Shown here piece after piece: positions 1 through 13,017 of a stretch of 64,000 nt of DNA. Both the position numbers and the translations under genes were made by a program. The stretch is from assembly GCF_040436345.1 (NCBI RefSeq), contig NC_133238.1, forward strand, positions 13,682,147 through 13,746,146. Reading direction: 5' to 3'. A model generated the notes under the pieces. It saw only the letters and a list, made by a program, of their open reading frames with translations, made no database searches and was not told the DNA's origin. Position 1 is the stretch's first letter. Every line of letters starts with the position of its first letter. The stretch comes from Pagrus major. Taxonomy: Eukaryota > Chordata > Actinopteri > Spariformes > Sparidae.

Positions 1-170
1 CTGACCCAAGAGTTACTACCCCAAGCGTCATGAACTATTCCTCCAACGTTCTCCCATGAATCCATCTGGTTTCACTCAGATTTGCTATATGTTCTTCCAA
101 GGTTCCCCAAACATTCCCTAACATTTGATACAAAGTTTCGCTGAGTTTGTCTGTTGTCATCTGTTCTCAG

Positions 171-548
171 CCTCGCAGCAGCTCCGACTCTCAGCCCCCC
201 GAAGCCTCCGACCAGCCCGGGGAGCCGGTCAGTGCCGAGGCTGACGTCCAGCTCTCCCCGCTGGGCAGCACTCAACAGGAAGTCCCCTTCACAGAGGTCC
301 ATGCCCAGCTAGCTCCAGCTGAGCACGAAGAGAAAGAAGACGAGGAGCTAAAGGAGGAGGTGAAGGAGGAGGAGGTAAAAGAGGAGGAAGAGGAGGAGGA
401 GCAGAGGAGAGGTGAGGAAGTGGAGGCAGATCTGTCGGTGGTTTCAGAGGGAGTCAGTCAGGAGTACGCTCTTTCCTGCACCTTACCTCAGGAGGAGAGA
501 GGAGCAGAGAGAGGAGCAGAGAGAGGAGCAGAGGAGGAGGAGACCTAG
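171..548 (+). CDS. 3' terminal coding exon of an unidentified gene (partial)
   Basis: The exon opens after a good acceptor (TTGTCATCTGTTCTCAG, ending at 170) and runs open to TAG at 546-548, giving about 125 residues. The first half is Ser/Pro/Glu-rich (PRSSSDSQPPEASDQPGEP) and the second half is a long acidic and lysine tail with EEVKEEEVKEEEEEEEQ. A short GAERGAERGAEE repeat precedes the stop. There is no recognisable domain, so this is a disordered acidic C-terminus. The reading frame at the acceptor is assumed to be phase 0, since upstream exons lie outside the window. An AATAAA at 1668-1673 would end a 3' UTR of about 1.1 kb. I do not recognise the gene. The human neighbours of EBPL (KPNA3, RCBTB1) do not obviously match this tail. 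Confidence 0.55.
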   Translation, partial: PRSSSDSQPPEASDQPGEPVSAEADVQLSPLGSTQQEVPFTEVHAQLAPAEHEEKEDEELKEEVKEEEVKEEEEEEEQRRGEEVEADLSVVSEGVSQEYALSCTLPQEERGAERGAERGAEEEET

Positions 549-699
549 ACACTCATTAATATTCAGATTCATGGAGATTCGTTAACAGTAAAACAGATCT
601 GAACAGATGATTAAAGGAGCAGTTCCACACGTTCCTGAGTGCTCAGACTGACAGTCACAGTACATGTGGAACTGTTCCTTTAAAGATGACTGATCCCCC

Positions 700-766
<67 letters not shown>

Positions 767-1690
767 AAACACAGTTCAGACCTGCTCTTTCTCGTAAAAA
801 TGAGTTTTAGGTCAAAGTTTGAATGAAGTCGAAGAATTTTAACTTTTAATTCTTCAGCTGATCTGAAAACCTAAAACTTCCAAACAAGAGATTCAGCGTC
901 TTTACTGGAGAACATTTATTTTTATGTTAAACGTTCTTTTAAGTTTCCTTTAAATGTTTAATCTTCTTCTACAACGATATAAACATAACTAATGATCAAT
1001 AATCAATAACCTTACAGTAACACTTCTATCAGTGGAACCCAACTGAAAGTCTGAACCTGTTGATCATCCTGACGAGGTTCTCACACAGAACTCTGGGATT
1101 ACTGAGGGAAACATGGTGCTAAACAGAACCCTGAAAACACAGAAATTCCTCTAGTGTTGTTCTCCCTGATACACTGTGGAATACTTCCCAGAAAGTTTTA
1201 AAATGTTCCACTTTATTCCTCTAACAAGTTCCTCTGAGGTTCCTCTAAGATTCACCTAGTTCCTCAAAGTTCCTACTTGCATTTTCGAAGGTTCTACCAC
1301 GATTTCCTTAACATTCCCTTAAAGTCCCCTCTGGTTCCTCCAAGGTTCCCCTAAGATCCCCATATGATTCCTTAAACATTCCACCTGGGATCCACCATTT
1401 CTTCATTGATTATGATGTTTGATTTCCAGTGATCAATAAGTGATCAGTTTAGATCAACAGTCTTTGAATTAACCACACTGACGTATTAATAAGTGTAACA
1501 GTGATGTGAAACTGATCAAACACTTTGATCTGGTTCAAAGTTGCTTTTTTTTCTTTGTTTTTCTTGTTTTTGAACAAAAATAGAAATGTTCTGCTGCCAA
1601 AGATCACTTCCTGTTTGACTTCTGTTACCTGTCAGTCATCCGACAGGTGTGTGACATTCACCTGAACAATAAAGTCCAGTGTAACCACCT
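549..1690 (+). other. Probable 3' UTR of the unidentified gene
   Basis: No credible coding sequence is present. The stretch contains a C-run followed by a CA microsatellite (695-763), then AT-rich sequence with many short GGTTCC-like words (about 1200-1390). It ends near the polyadenylation signal AATAAA at 1668-1673. The UTR extent is inferred from that signal only. Confidence 0.4.
695..763. repeat. Poly-C run joined to (CA)n microsatellite
   Basis: About 22 consecutive C (695-716) are followed directly by about 22 CA dinucleotides. Sequence length here is likely to vary between individuals and to be error-prone in assembly. Confidence 0.95.
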
Positions 1691-2029
1691 GTCTGTTTCC
1701 TGCCTGTCATTGGAGCGTTGTTGCTGAGTTTGGACTGTTGGTTGTTGTAATGCAGTTATTATCATCATTGTTATCATTATTATTGTTATTGTTATTATTA
1801 TTGTTGATGTGTCAGCAGCAGGTTGAAGCTGTCCACAGGCTACAGGCTCAAGTATTTGTGCAACATGAACACATTTACTTCACAGTGTTCCTTGGTTCTG
1901 CTCACACAGCTGAGAGTTTACAACAAATCATCATGTTTCATTTAAAATCTGAAACCGAACAGAACAGACGAGTGCTGTCCAATGCTCACCTTGTTTATAT
2001 TTATGATTATAATAGGTTTCATTTAAATA

Positions 2030-2043
2030 ATAATAATAATAAC

Positions 2044-2100
<57 letters not shown>

Positions 2101-2101
2101 C
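2030..2101. repeat. (ATT)n microsatellite
   Basis: About 20 ATT/TTA triplets follow a short AAT run. A second, interrupted ATT/ATC stretch lies at 2635-2690. The rest of 1691-2890 is AT-rich intergenic sequence in which I see no gene. Confidence 0.95.
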
Positions 2102-2896
2102 ATATTTGTAATAATATTCCTAATAATTTTAATATGCTTCATACTTTATAATAATATGTTGTATATTTATAGTAATGATATGTTTAATCTTTACAATAAC
2201 ATGTGTCATATTTGTTATATTATGATTTATTATCTGAGGTGTTGACCGGCCTGTCAGAATAATCTTTCAGTGTTGATGACCTGACGCACTTTTTACAGTG
2301 TGTTTCAGGATCAATAACTATTCAGATCTTTAGATTAGATCAATAACTCCCCTCAGTGTGAGTGTGTCACCTCCTGCTGGACGATCACTGACTCTTCTTC
2401 TGCTTCAGTAATATTTGACTGTATTTTAATCTCTTTGTAATCTGATTAGAATAAAACTGATTATTAATAATCATTTTTCTCAGCAGGTGAGTTACTTCAG
2501 AAGAAAATCTCTAAAGTGAACAATGTTTCATATTTTTACTATTCTACTTTATTCTGTTGTTTATTTATTGGTGTAAATCTTTGTTGTTGTTAATGTTTGA
2601 AGTCACTTGTGTGACTAAAATACATGTTTTAGTTTAGTATTATTATTATTATTATTATTATTATCATTATTATCATTATTATTATCATAACTATACTAAC
2701 TTCGAACCTAAAGTTCTTTTTAAAAACAGAACCTTTACAGAACCACACGTGTTCTTTACTGAACCTGCTGTAAGACGCATAGGAACATAGGAGCACTGAG
2801 TGAAGTTTTCTGAATGAAGTTTGGTTTGACCTTTGACCTCTGCTGTCTCTGTGAAGGGAGGGGGTGGGGCCAGGAGTGGGGTGTTCTCCTCAGGAG

Positions 2897-2940
2897 CCAA
2901 TAGGATGGTTCACCGATGGGGCTTGTAACCAATGACCAAT
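2897..2940 (+). promoter_or_regulatory. CCAAT-box cluster upstream of ebpl
   Basis: Three CCAAT motifs lie at 2897-2901, 2929-2933 and 2936-2940, about 215-260 bp before the ebpl start codon. No TATA box is evident. The presumed 5' UTR contains a (TTC)n run at about 3110-3142 that ends 12 bp before the ATG. Confidence 0.4.
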
Positions 2941-3153
2941 AGAATTTCAGAGGGCGTGGCCTGACACGTCACTCCACACACACTGTGTGGTATTCATTCG
3001 TACTGCTGAGTCTGAGCACATACTTCTACTTCAGAATACTACCAGAGTACTCCACGTGGTACTTCAGCTTTTCCAGTACTACATCCTGCTGCTCCTCCTG
3101 CTCCGCCTCTTCTTCTTCTTCTTCTTCTTCTTCTTCTTCTTCTACTACATCAG

Positions 3154-5396
<2,243 letters not shown>

Positions 5397-5945
5397 ACTG
5401 ATTGACTGACCGCCTATCAATCAGCGTTATTGATCCTGTCATGTCTACACTGATTGGTGGACATTCAAAGGGGCGGTTCAGTGACAGAAACCACTGTGAT
5501 TGATCAATGTATTGATCTCTGAACTGAAATGAACATTACAACTCATCAGTGATCAATTTTGTCTCCTGATGACTGAAATCTGACGTCCTCGTCTTCAGTT
5601 CAACACCTCAACTCAAAGTCCTGACACCTTCTCCATCAACAAGTGAAAACATTTAATCCACTTTCAGATTCATTTATTCATCAGAACAAACAGGCTGACT
5701 GTTACCAGGCAGATGTTAAAATACTGCACTCTGATTCGCTGAAAAAACAACAACAATGTTTTACTGCAATTTTAAAGAGTTGAACCAGAAGAAAATCCAT
5801 GAAACAAACCTTTAACCCTCCTCAGAGTTCAATTATCAAACAGCACAAATTCACATCTTTAAGATTTATTATTCAATCTGTACAGGCCGTCACTCAGGAT
5901 TAATAATTAATAATTAAAGTCCTCCTCCTCCTCCTCCTCCTCCTC
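5397..5945. other. Convergent 3' region between ebpl and arl11-like
   Basis: No coding sequence is seen. TTTATT at 5865-5870 is an AATAAA signal for the minus-strand GTPase gene. A (TCC)n run lies at 5921-5945, abutting its stop codon. Confidence 0.5.
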
Positions 5946-7833
5946 TCAGCTCTTCTTGATCAGTTTGCTGACAGACATGAAGGCCTGTTGGAGGCCAAGT
6001 CCCTTCAGAGCGCTGCAGGCCTGAATCTCCCACAGCCGGTCGCTGTAACTGTTCAGATCCAGCTGCCTGGAGACCTGAGGGGAGTTAGAGGGGGAGGAAG
6101 AGGATGGTTTTAGAAGACGAAGAGGAGGAAACAAGAATCAGCTCCTCTCTGCTCTGACTGGGTGTTTTAATATAAAGACTTTCTCTGACTGCAGCCGATT
6201 TATTTCAGTACTTGGTTTGTCTGGACTGAGTTCCACTGGTCTGTGAGGAGCTGATGTGGAGAACGTGGGTTGAGGTTTCCTACCTCTCGTATGGTCATGG
6301 AGTTTGGGAGGTCCTTCTTGTTTGCCAGAACCATCAGAGGAATTCCTCGTAACTTCTCATCACCTAGAACCTTCTTCAGGGCTTTCTGCGCCTCCGGCAT
6401 CCGGGTCGGATCACTGCTGTCCACCACGAACACCAGAGCCTTACAGTCATCCAGGTAGAACCTGAGGATTAATCACCGGTCTTCCATGTATCACTTTTGT
6501 TTGTTTGTTTGTTTGTTTGTGTTGTGGGGGTTCCTTACCTCCAGTTGGGTCTCATGCTCTTCTGTCCGCCGACGTCCCACACAGTCAGAGACGTCTTCTT
6601 GTCCAGGTCCAGAGTTCCCACGTTGAATCCGATGGTCGGAGATGTTTCCATCACCTTCAGGTTCACAGAGGACCACAGACTGTTAACATGCAGTTCATGG
6701 CCGACATGATGTATTTACCTGTTCAGAGGAGTCTCACCTGTCCTGTCAGCAGTCTGGCCAGCAGGGTCGACTTTCCAGCTGAGTCTAAACCCATCACGAT
6801 CACCTGAACACACAGACACACCTGTTCAGGTTCTGTTTGTATCAGAGGCTGTTTAGACCTGGTGCCTGACCTCCATGTGCGTCACTGTAAATGACATGTT
6901 TGGTTTCTGTTACCCTGCCAACCTGTTTCAACTCCAACCACTGAACCAGTCACACAACATCACCAGACTCCCTTAACAAATGTAGTGATTTACAGAGTGG
7001 TTGAGTTAAAACAAACTTTCTAACGTAGTGAAACTCTGTCTCTGACAGATTCTGAATCATTGTCTCCTTCTTGTAAATTCAGCATTAAATGAAAACAGTA
7101 AGTTGTGTGTTTCCTTGTAGAAAGTGTCAGTTTGTGGCAGCATGGCTGCACCAGCCTGTCTGCTTCTGTGTCTAAAGTGCTAAAGTCTGACCTGCCAACA
7201 TGTAGCAGCTGTTTGAACACACTGTTTACACTGATTTCACCATTTACACTCAATTTATGAAAGAAGAAACATTTTATTGATCTAAACATGTCACATTTTA
7301 CAGATACACTAAACAGTAACCAGTATAGGCGACTTCTTTGTCCCCAGACTCCCTTAACAAATGTGTCAGTTTAGTGAGTTGTTGAGTTGGAGACACTTTA
7401 TAAACTGTGTGAAACTCTGTCTCTGACTGATTCTGACTTATTTGTTCCTTCTTGTGAATTCAGCAAATGTTCTACATGAACTTCTTTCTGTCTTTGAGTA
7501 GAAACATGGAGTCTGTTTGTCCCAGTGATGGACGGGTTTGTTTCATGTAGAGCAGGAAGTGACATCACATCACAGGTGGTCACTCGGAAACAGGTTAATG
7601 CAGCTGTGAACTGACTGACTGAGAGCTGAACACTCAGGTACCAGTTCTGAACCGGGCCTCAGAGACTCGTTAACTCATCCACAACAAACTACATGACAAC
7701 ATGTAATGAACACTGAAAACATTAAAGTGCTGCTGATGAAGGAATGTATTGATTGAGCCTGATGGAGGACACCTGCTTGTCAGGTGTGTTCTTCATTTAC
7801 CTGAGGAGAGTTGGAGCTGTGAGCCAGACCCAT
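5946..7833 (-). CDS. arl11: ADP-ribosylation factor-like small GTPase, ARL11-like
   Basis: Five exons on the minus strand (7801-7833, 6738-6803, 6539-6654, 6284-6461, 5946-6074) join in phase to 173 residues, normal for Arf/Arl proteins. The start MGLAHSSN has Gly2, the usual Arf/Arl N-myristoylation site. Guanine-nucleotide motifs are complete: P-loop GLDSAGKST, switch I PTIGFNV, WDVGGQ, NKKD and a CSAL G5 box ([10 protein letters not shown]). The protein should bind GTP at membranes. ARL11 rather than ARL14 is preferred because ebpl is the neighbour, as in human 13q14, and because of the [14 protein letters not shown]-like C-terminus; the ARL11/ARL14 distinction is an inference. The gene is split into several coding exons, and its first intron (6804-7800) holds two related repeats. 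Confidence 0.85.
6962..7467. repeat. Pair of diverged interspersed repeats in arl11 intron 1
   Basis: CCAGACTCCCTTAACAAATG opens both 6962-7085 and 7344-7467. Both continue with a GTTGAGTT block, then GTGAAACTCTGTCTCTGAC and a CTTCTTGT.AATTCAGC end. A third partial copy (CCAGACTCCCTTCACAAA) lies near 62447. I cannot name the family. Confidence 0.7.
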
Positions 7834-8127
7834 CGATCTGCTTTTCTTCTTCTTTTTTAAATCCTGTTTCTTCTTCTCTCCTTTAAACAGTGTGTCTTGT
7901 CTGACAGCTCTGATAAAACTTCCCTCTGACTGATCTGAGCTCTGTGTCTGACTGAAACTCACCTGTCACATCTCTCAGGTGTGTTCAGGCTCATCAGCCA
8001 ATAGGAGAACAGGTCATGTGACTGTGTGACAGGTCTGACTACATGTTTGTGTCAGAGGCAGGCGGAGTGTCTGAGGCTGCTTTCAGAAGCCCAGCCCTTC
8101 AGTTTGATGACGTCTGAATGACACAGT

Positions 8128-8608
8128 GTGTGTGTGTGTCTGTGTGTGTGTGTGTCTTTGTGTGTGTGTGTGTGTGTGTGTGTCTTTGTGTCTTTGTGTG
8201 TGTGTGTGTCTGTGTGTGTGTGTGTGTCTGTGTGCGTGTGTGTTTGTGCGTGTGCATTAAAGTGCTGCTGATGAAGGACGATCAGTCCATGTCAACACTG
8301 ATGTTCAGGCTGAAGTGGTGTTAAAGGTTAATATGACCTTTGTTTATTGTTTGTTTCGGCCATTTTGTTCTCGTCTCTCTTTAATCTCAAACCCTTTTTC
8401 ATTAACTTTAAATAAAAGATAAAGTTCAGGTATAAAAAGTGTTTGTGAACTGAAGAAGACACTGAGCTGATGGTTTGGAGGGAAACTTCACACTTTACTT
8501 TACTAATAATAATAACCATAATAATAACAATAATAACAATAATGATAGAAGAAGAAGAAGAAGAAGAAGAAGAAGAAGAAGAGGAGGAGGAGCAGGAAGA
8601 GGAGGAAG
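8128..8608. repeat. Microsatellites (GT)n and (GAA/GGA)n
   Basis: An interrupted GT run with CT/TT variants spans 8128-8255. An AAT/AAC to GAA to GGA purine run spans 8510-8608. The interval 7834-9037 otherwise shows no supported gene. Confidence 0.9.
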
Positions 8609-9037
8609 AGGAGGAGGCCTGAGTGTGTTCACTCTGAGTTGAGCTCGTGCCTGACGACTAGTAAAAAGCCGTCATCAATGGAGCTCCGACACTGTGAGTC
8701 ACCATGGCAACAGGGGAGAAAACAGGAAGCAGACATTTTCTGGGAAAAAAAAGTAACACGGCCGTAATAAAAACCACTGACAGTTTTGGATGCGGTCGTC
8801 TTTTCATTTTGAATTTAACATCACTTTCTTTTATGTTAGCCTTTGAGGAAGTGGTTGAATGTTGTTCATTGTTTTATTTTATTTTATTTTATTTAAATCG
8901 GCTGAAAATGAAATATAAAAACAGTCCCACGATGGCTCCTCACTTTGGTTTTATTTCACATATTAAACAAAGTAAAAGTTTATTCAGTGGATATTTTAAC
9001 TTGTAGTAGCTTTTACCACCAACAGATGCTGTTTAAC

Positions 9038-9244
9038 ACACACCTGTGTCCTAACATCACCTGTGTCCTAACATCACCTGTGTCCTAACATCACCTGTGT
9101 CCTGACATCACCTGTGTCCCACCATCACCTGTGTCCCAACATCACCTGTGTCCTAACATCACCTGTGTCCTAACATCACCTGTGTCCCAACATCACCTGT
9201 GTCCTAACATCACCTGTGTCCTAACATCACCTGTGTCCTAACAT
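9038..9244. repeat. 17-bp minisatellite
   Basis: About 12 copies of CACCTGTGTCCTAACAT with C/T variants. Confidence 0.95.
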
Positions 9245-9296
9245 CCTGCTGAGTGGATGAACATGAGGTGGTGCTCACCTCCACCTCCACCTCCAC

Positions 9297-9785
9297 CACG
9301 TCCGCCAGAGGCAGAGGAGCTGGTCCCGGGTCAGGTCGCTGTGTGACCGGAGGCTGAGGAGCTGGTCCCGGGTCAGGTCGCTGGGTGACCAGAGGCAGAG
9401 GAGCTGGTCCCGGGTCAGGTCGCTGGGGGACCGGAGGCAGAGGAGCTGGTCCCGGGTCAGGTCGCTGTGTGACCGGAGGCTGAGGAGCTGGTCCCGGGTC
9501 AGGTCGCTGGGTGACCAGAGGCAGAGGAGCTGGTCCCGGGTCAGGTCGCTGGGGGACCGGAGGCAGAGGAGCTGGTCCCGGGTCAGGTCGCTGTGTGACC
9601 GGAGGCTGAGGAGCTGGTCCCGGGTCAGGTCGCTGGGTGACCAGAGGCAGAGGAGCTGGTCCCGGGTCAGGTCGCTGGGTGACCGGAGGCAGAGGAGCTG
9701 GTCCCGGGTCAGGTCGCTGGGTGACCGGAGGCAGAGGAGCTGGTCCCGGGTCAGGTCGCTGGGTGACCGGAGGCAGAGGAGCTCT
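9297..9785. repeat. 42-bp GC-rich minisatellite
   Basis: About 11-12 copies of a 42-bp unit containing GAGGAGCTGGTCCCGGGTCA followed by GGTCGCTGGGTGACCGGAGG. Two unit types (GTGTGACC and GGGTGACC/GGGGGACC) alternate in a higher-order order. It lies about 120 bp upstream of a TATA-like box. Confidence 0.95.
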
Positions 9786-9905
9786 GGTTCTGGCTGGAAG
9801 GTGATCGATTAACCTGCCAAGTGATTAAAAAAACAAGAGGATGGTTCAGATCTGAGAGACGTCAGCGATGACGTGTGGCCTGATACTCGCTGTGCGGCCG
9901 GAGGA

Positions 9906-9911
9906 TATAAA
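9906..9911 (+). promoter_or_regulatory. TATA-like box before an orphan candidate exon
   Basis: TATAAA occurs in GAGGATATAAAGACGG, 113 bp before an ATG at 10024. The spacing is typical for a TATA promoter with a short 5' UTR, but no transcript is proven. Confidence 0.35.
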
Positions 9912-10023
9912 GACGGACTGATGAGCGGTACTGTTCGGTTCGGTCCTCGTCAGGGAGAGACAGCTCATCTAAATTAATCTAAATTCTCCTCCTGGTGTAA
10001 AACTGAATTATTTCTGCTTCAAC

Positions 10024-10107
10024 ATGCTCGGACTGAAGGAGAGGACAGCCGCTGTCAGGCAGCTCCTCACACTCAGGGTTTCTTCAGGTAAACCTGCCGG
10101 TGAGCAG
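10024..10107 (+). CDS. Candidate first coding exon of an unidentified gene
   Basis: ATG at 10024 opens MLGLKERTAAVRQLLTLRVS, a basic amphipathic N-terminus resembling a mitochondrial presequence. Two possible donors follow, TCAG|GTAAAC after 10087 and GCAG|GTGAGT after 10107. No partner exon is recognisable in the next 2 kb, which is minisatellite and pyrimidine tract. It may be a real first exon whose rest is unrecognised, a remnant, or chance. The TATA-like box upstream is the main support. Confidence 0.25.
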
Positions 10108-10685
10108 GTGAGTTCACAGAGTCAGTACCGCAGAAACAGACCCAGAGTCTAAGGTACCGCTCTTTCTGGACCTGAAGACTCAGAGTTTCTCTCATCTCAG
10201 GGTTCACACACTCAGGGTTTTCACTAAAGCTGCTTTCTGAAACGGGCCCCAGGACAGATAAATACACATTGAACTAATGTGAGTTCATCTGTGTTTTACT
10301 GTTTGTGTTTGTTGTTGATCACTTAACAAAGTTTTGTTTGTACACAACTTAAAGGGAACATTTTGTATCACCATCTTTTAATCTATTGTCTATAATTATT
10401 GTTTAAAAGAGAATATTAAAATGTGTGTTTGTGTCACTCAGCTGATGACAGGTCATACCGCCTCTGTCCACAGGGGGCGTCTCAAGCAACACAAACCAGC
10501 AGCTGCTTCTAAAGATCCTGATTCAAATCAAATAAATGTAATTAAGTTAAATTAAACAGACCTCCGGTTTCAGTGCTGTTGTTCTAGACACAAATAAAAT
10601 AGAGTAAAGTCAACATCAGTTTATTGTTTTGTAATTTAGAAGAGATTTAATGTTGAACAGAAACAAACTGAGCCTCCATGCTGTG

Positions 10686-11085
10686 CTTTTACAGCCTGAA
10701 CTTTATTCTGAAACGTTTCTTTTACAGCCTGAACTTTATTCTGAAACGTTTCTTTTACAGCCTGAACTTTATTCTGAAACGTTTCTTTTACAGCCTGAAC
10801 TTTATTCTGAAACGTTTCTTTTACAGCCTGAACTTTATTCTGAAACGTTTCTTTTACAGCCTGAACTTTATTCTGAAACGTTTCTTTTACAGCCTGAACT
10901 TTATTCTGAAACGTTTCTTTTACAGCCTGAACTTTATTCTGAAATGTTTCTTTTACAGCCTGAACTTTATTCTGAAACGTTTCTTTTACAGCCTGAACTT
11001 TATTCTGAAATGTTTCTTTTACAGCCTGAACTTTATTCTGAAACGTTTCTTTTACAGCCTGAACTTTATTCTGAAATGTTTCTTC
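10686..11085 (+). repeat. 33-bp minisatellite with acceptor-like core
   Basis: About 12 nearly identical copies of a 33-bp unit read GTTTCTTTTACAG then CCTGAACTTTATTCTGAAAC. Each has the form of a splice acceptor (pyrimidines then CAG). Because 33 is a multiple of 3 it gives a long open frame, which I regard as non-coding. Confidence 0.9.
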
Positions 11086-11124
11086 TTCTTCTTCTTCACT
11101 TCAGTCTGAGTTTCACTGTGAATC

Positions 11125-11370
11125 AGTCTTCCTCCTCCTCCTCCTCCTCCTCCTCTTCCTCTTCCTCTTCCTCCTCTTCCTTTTCTTCCTGCTCCTCTTC
11201 TTTCTCCTCCTCCTCTTCCTTCTCCTCCTCCCCCTCCTCCTTCTCTTCCTCCTCCTCCTCATCCTCTTCCACCTCTTCCTGCTCCTCTTGTTCCTCCTCC
11301 TCTTCCCTCTCTTCCTCCTCCTCCTCCTCCCCTCCTCTTCCTCCTCCTCCTCCCCTCCACCTCTTCCTCC

Positions 11371-11402
<32 letters not shown>

Positions 11403-12218
11403 CTCTTCCTTTTCTTCCTGCTCCTCTTCTTTCTCCTCCTCCTCTTCCTTCTCCTCCTCCCCCTCCTCCTTCTCTTCTTCCTCCTCCTCCTCCTCCTCTT
11501 CCACCTCTTCCTGCTCCTCTTGTTCCTCCTCCTCTTCCCTCTCTTCCCCCTCCTCCTCCTCCTCCTCCTCCTCCCCCCCTCCTCCCCTCCTCCTCCTCCA
11601 CCCCCCTCCCCCCTCCCCTCCTCCTCCTCTTCCCTCTCTTCCTCCTCCTCCTCCTCCTCTTCCTGCTCCTCTTCTTTCTCCTCCTTCCCCCCTCCTCTTC
11701 TTCCTCCTCCTCCTCCCCTCCCCTCCACTTCTTTCTTCTTCTTCTTCTTCTTCTTTCTCCTCCTCCTCCTCCTCCTCTTCCCTCTCTTCCCCCTCCACTT
11801 CTTTCTCCTCCTCCTCCTCCCCCCCCTCCTCCCCTCCTCCTCCTCCTCTTCTTCCCCCTCCTCTTCCTCCCCCCTCCTCCTCCTCCTCCTCTTCCCTCTC
11901 TCCCTCCCCCCCTCCTTCCCTCCTCCTCCCCCCCTCCTCCCCTCCTCCTCCTCCTCCTCCTCCCCTCCACTTCTTTCTTCTTCTTCTTCTTCTTCTTCTT
12001 CTTCTTCTTCTTCTTCTTCTTTCTCCTCCTCCTCCTCCTCCTCTTCCCTCTCTCCCCCCTCCTCCCCTCCTCTTTCTCCTCCTCCTCCTCCTCCTCTTCC
12101 CTCTCTCCCTCCCCCCCTCCTTCCCTCCTCCCCCCCCCTCCCCTCCTCTTTCTCCTCCTCCTCCTCCTCTTCCCTCTCTCCCTCCCCCCCTCCTCCCCTC
12201 CTCCTCCTCCTCCTCCAG
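11125..12218. repeat. 1.1-kb pure pyrimidine tract (TCC/TTC/CCC)
   Basis: Almost every base on the + strand is C or T, arranged as TCC, TTC and C-run blocks with larger duplicated segments (for example around TTCCTGCTCCTCTTCTTTCT, which recurs). It ends about 30 bp before the eef1b2 TATA box. The open frames across it on both strands are low-complexity artefacts. Confidence 0.97.
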
Positions 12219-12251
12219 GTCGGCGCTGAGGAGGAGGGGTCTGTCTCCGGG

Positions 12252-12257
12252 TATAAA
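12252..12257 (+). promoter_or_regulatory. TATA box of eef1b2 with pyrimidine-rich start region
   Basis: TATAAA in GGGTATAAAGGCGG lies 97 bp before the start codon. The following CCTCCGTCCTTCTTCTCGC region would give a 5'-TOP type mRNA start, as expected for translation factor genes. The exact start site is inferred. Confidence 0.7.
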
Positions 12258-12348
12258 GGCGGCTCTTCCCGCCTCCTCCGTCCTTCTTCTCGCTCCTCCG
12301 GCGGCTCCTTGCTCCTCTCCGCTCCTCTCCTCGCGGATCTCCTTCATC

Positions 12349-12965
12349 ATGGGCTTCGGTGACCTGAAATCTTCCTCCGGCCTCAAAGTGCTGAACGACT
12401 TCCTGTCGGACCGCAGCTACATCGAGGGGTGAGTAGTTCGTCCCGCCGCAGGAGGAGCTCAGACTCCGGCAGAGACGAGCTGCAGCTGCCGGCGGCGCGG
12501 CCATCTTGGCTCCGCTGAGCTAACGGTGGCTAACAGTTAGCTGACAGCTGACAGACTGCTCGTGGCGCTCAGAGCTGAAATATAAAGTGAGCACGTGGAC
12601 ACGAAGCTGCAGAAAGTGTCCGCTTCAGTGTGACAGGTGTGAACTGAGTGTAGCGAGGTTACAGGTAGCTTCATGCTAACAGCACATGGTGCTAACATGG
12701 TGCTAACATGCTAACTGACTCCATGTTGTTACGTGTCTCATGAAGCGTGAAGACACTGAACACTGTCAGACACCAAACCTGCTGCTGCTGTTGTTGTTAT
12801 TGTTGTTATTATTATTATTATTGTTATTATTATTTCGTCTGTCAATGATTTTATTAACTGGCTTGTTTCACAGCAAATACAACTTTGACATTTTAATGAT
12901 CATCAGACAGCTTCTGATAAACGTGTCAGTTACATTAATAACAAAGTTAAAGTATCTATCAGTTA

Positions 12966-13017
<52 letters not shown>

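Noticed and set aside
8704-9006. 100-codon frame with a good CACCATGG start
   Set aside because: The product (MATGEKTGSRHFLGKK and on) has no recognisable domain, is AT-rich and lacks splice or signal support.
10650-12504. Long Ser/Pro/Leu, Glu/Gly/Arg and Lys/Arg open frames
   Set aside because: They are translations of the 33-bp array and the pyrimidine tract, with no domain, no splice support and no codon-like variation.
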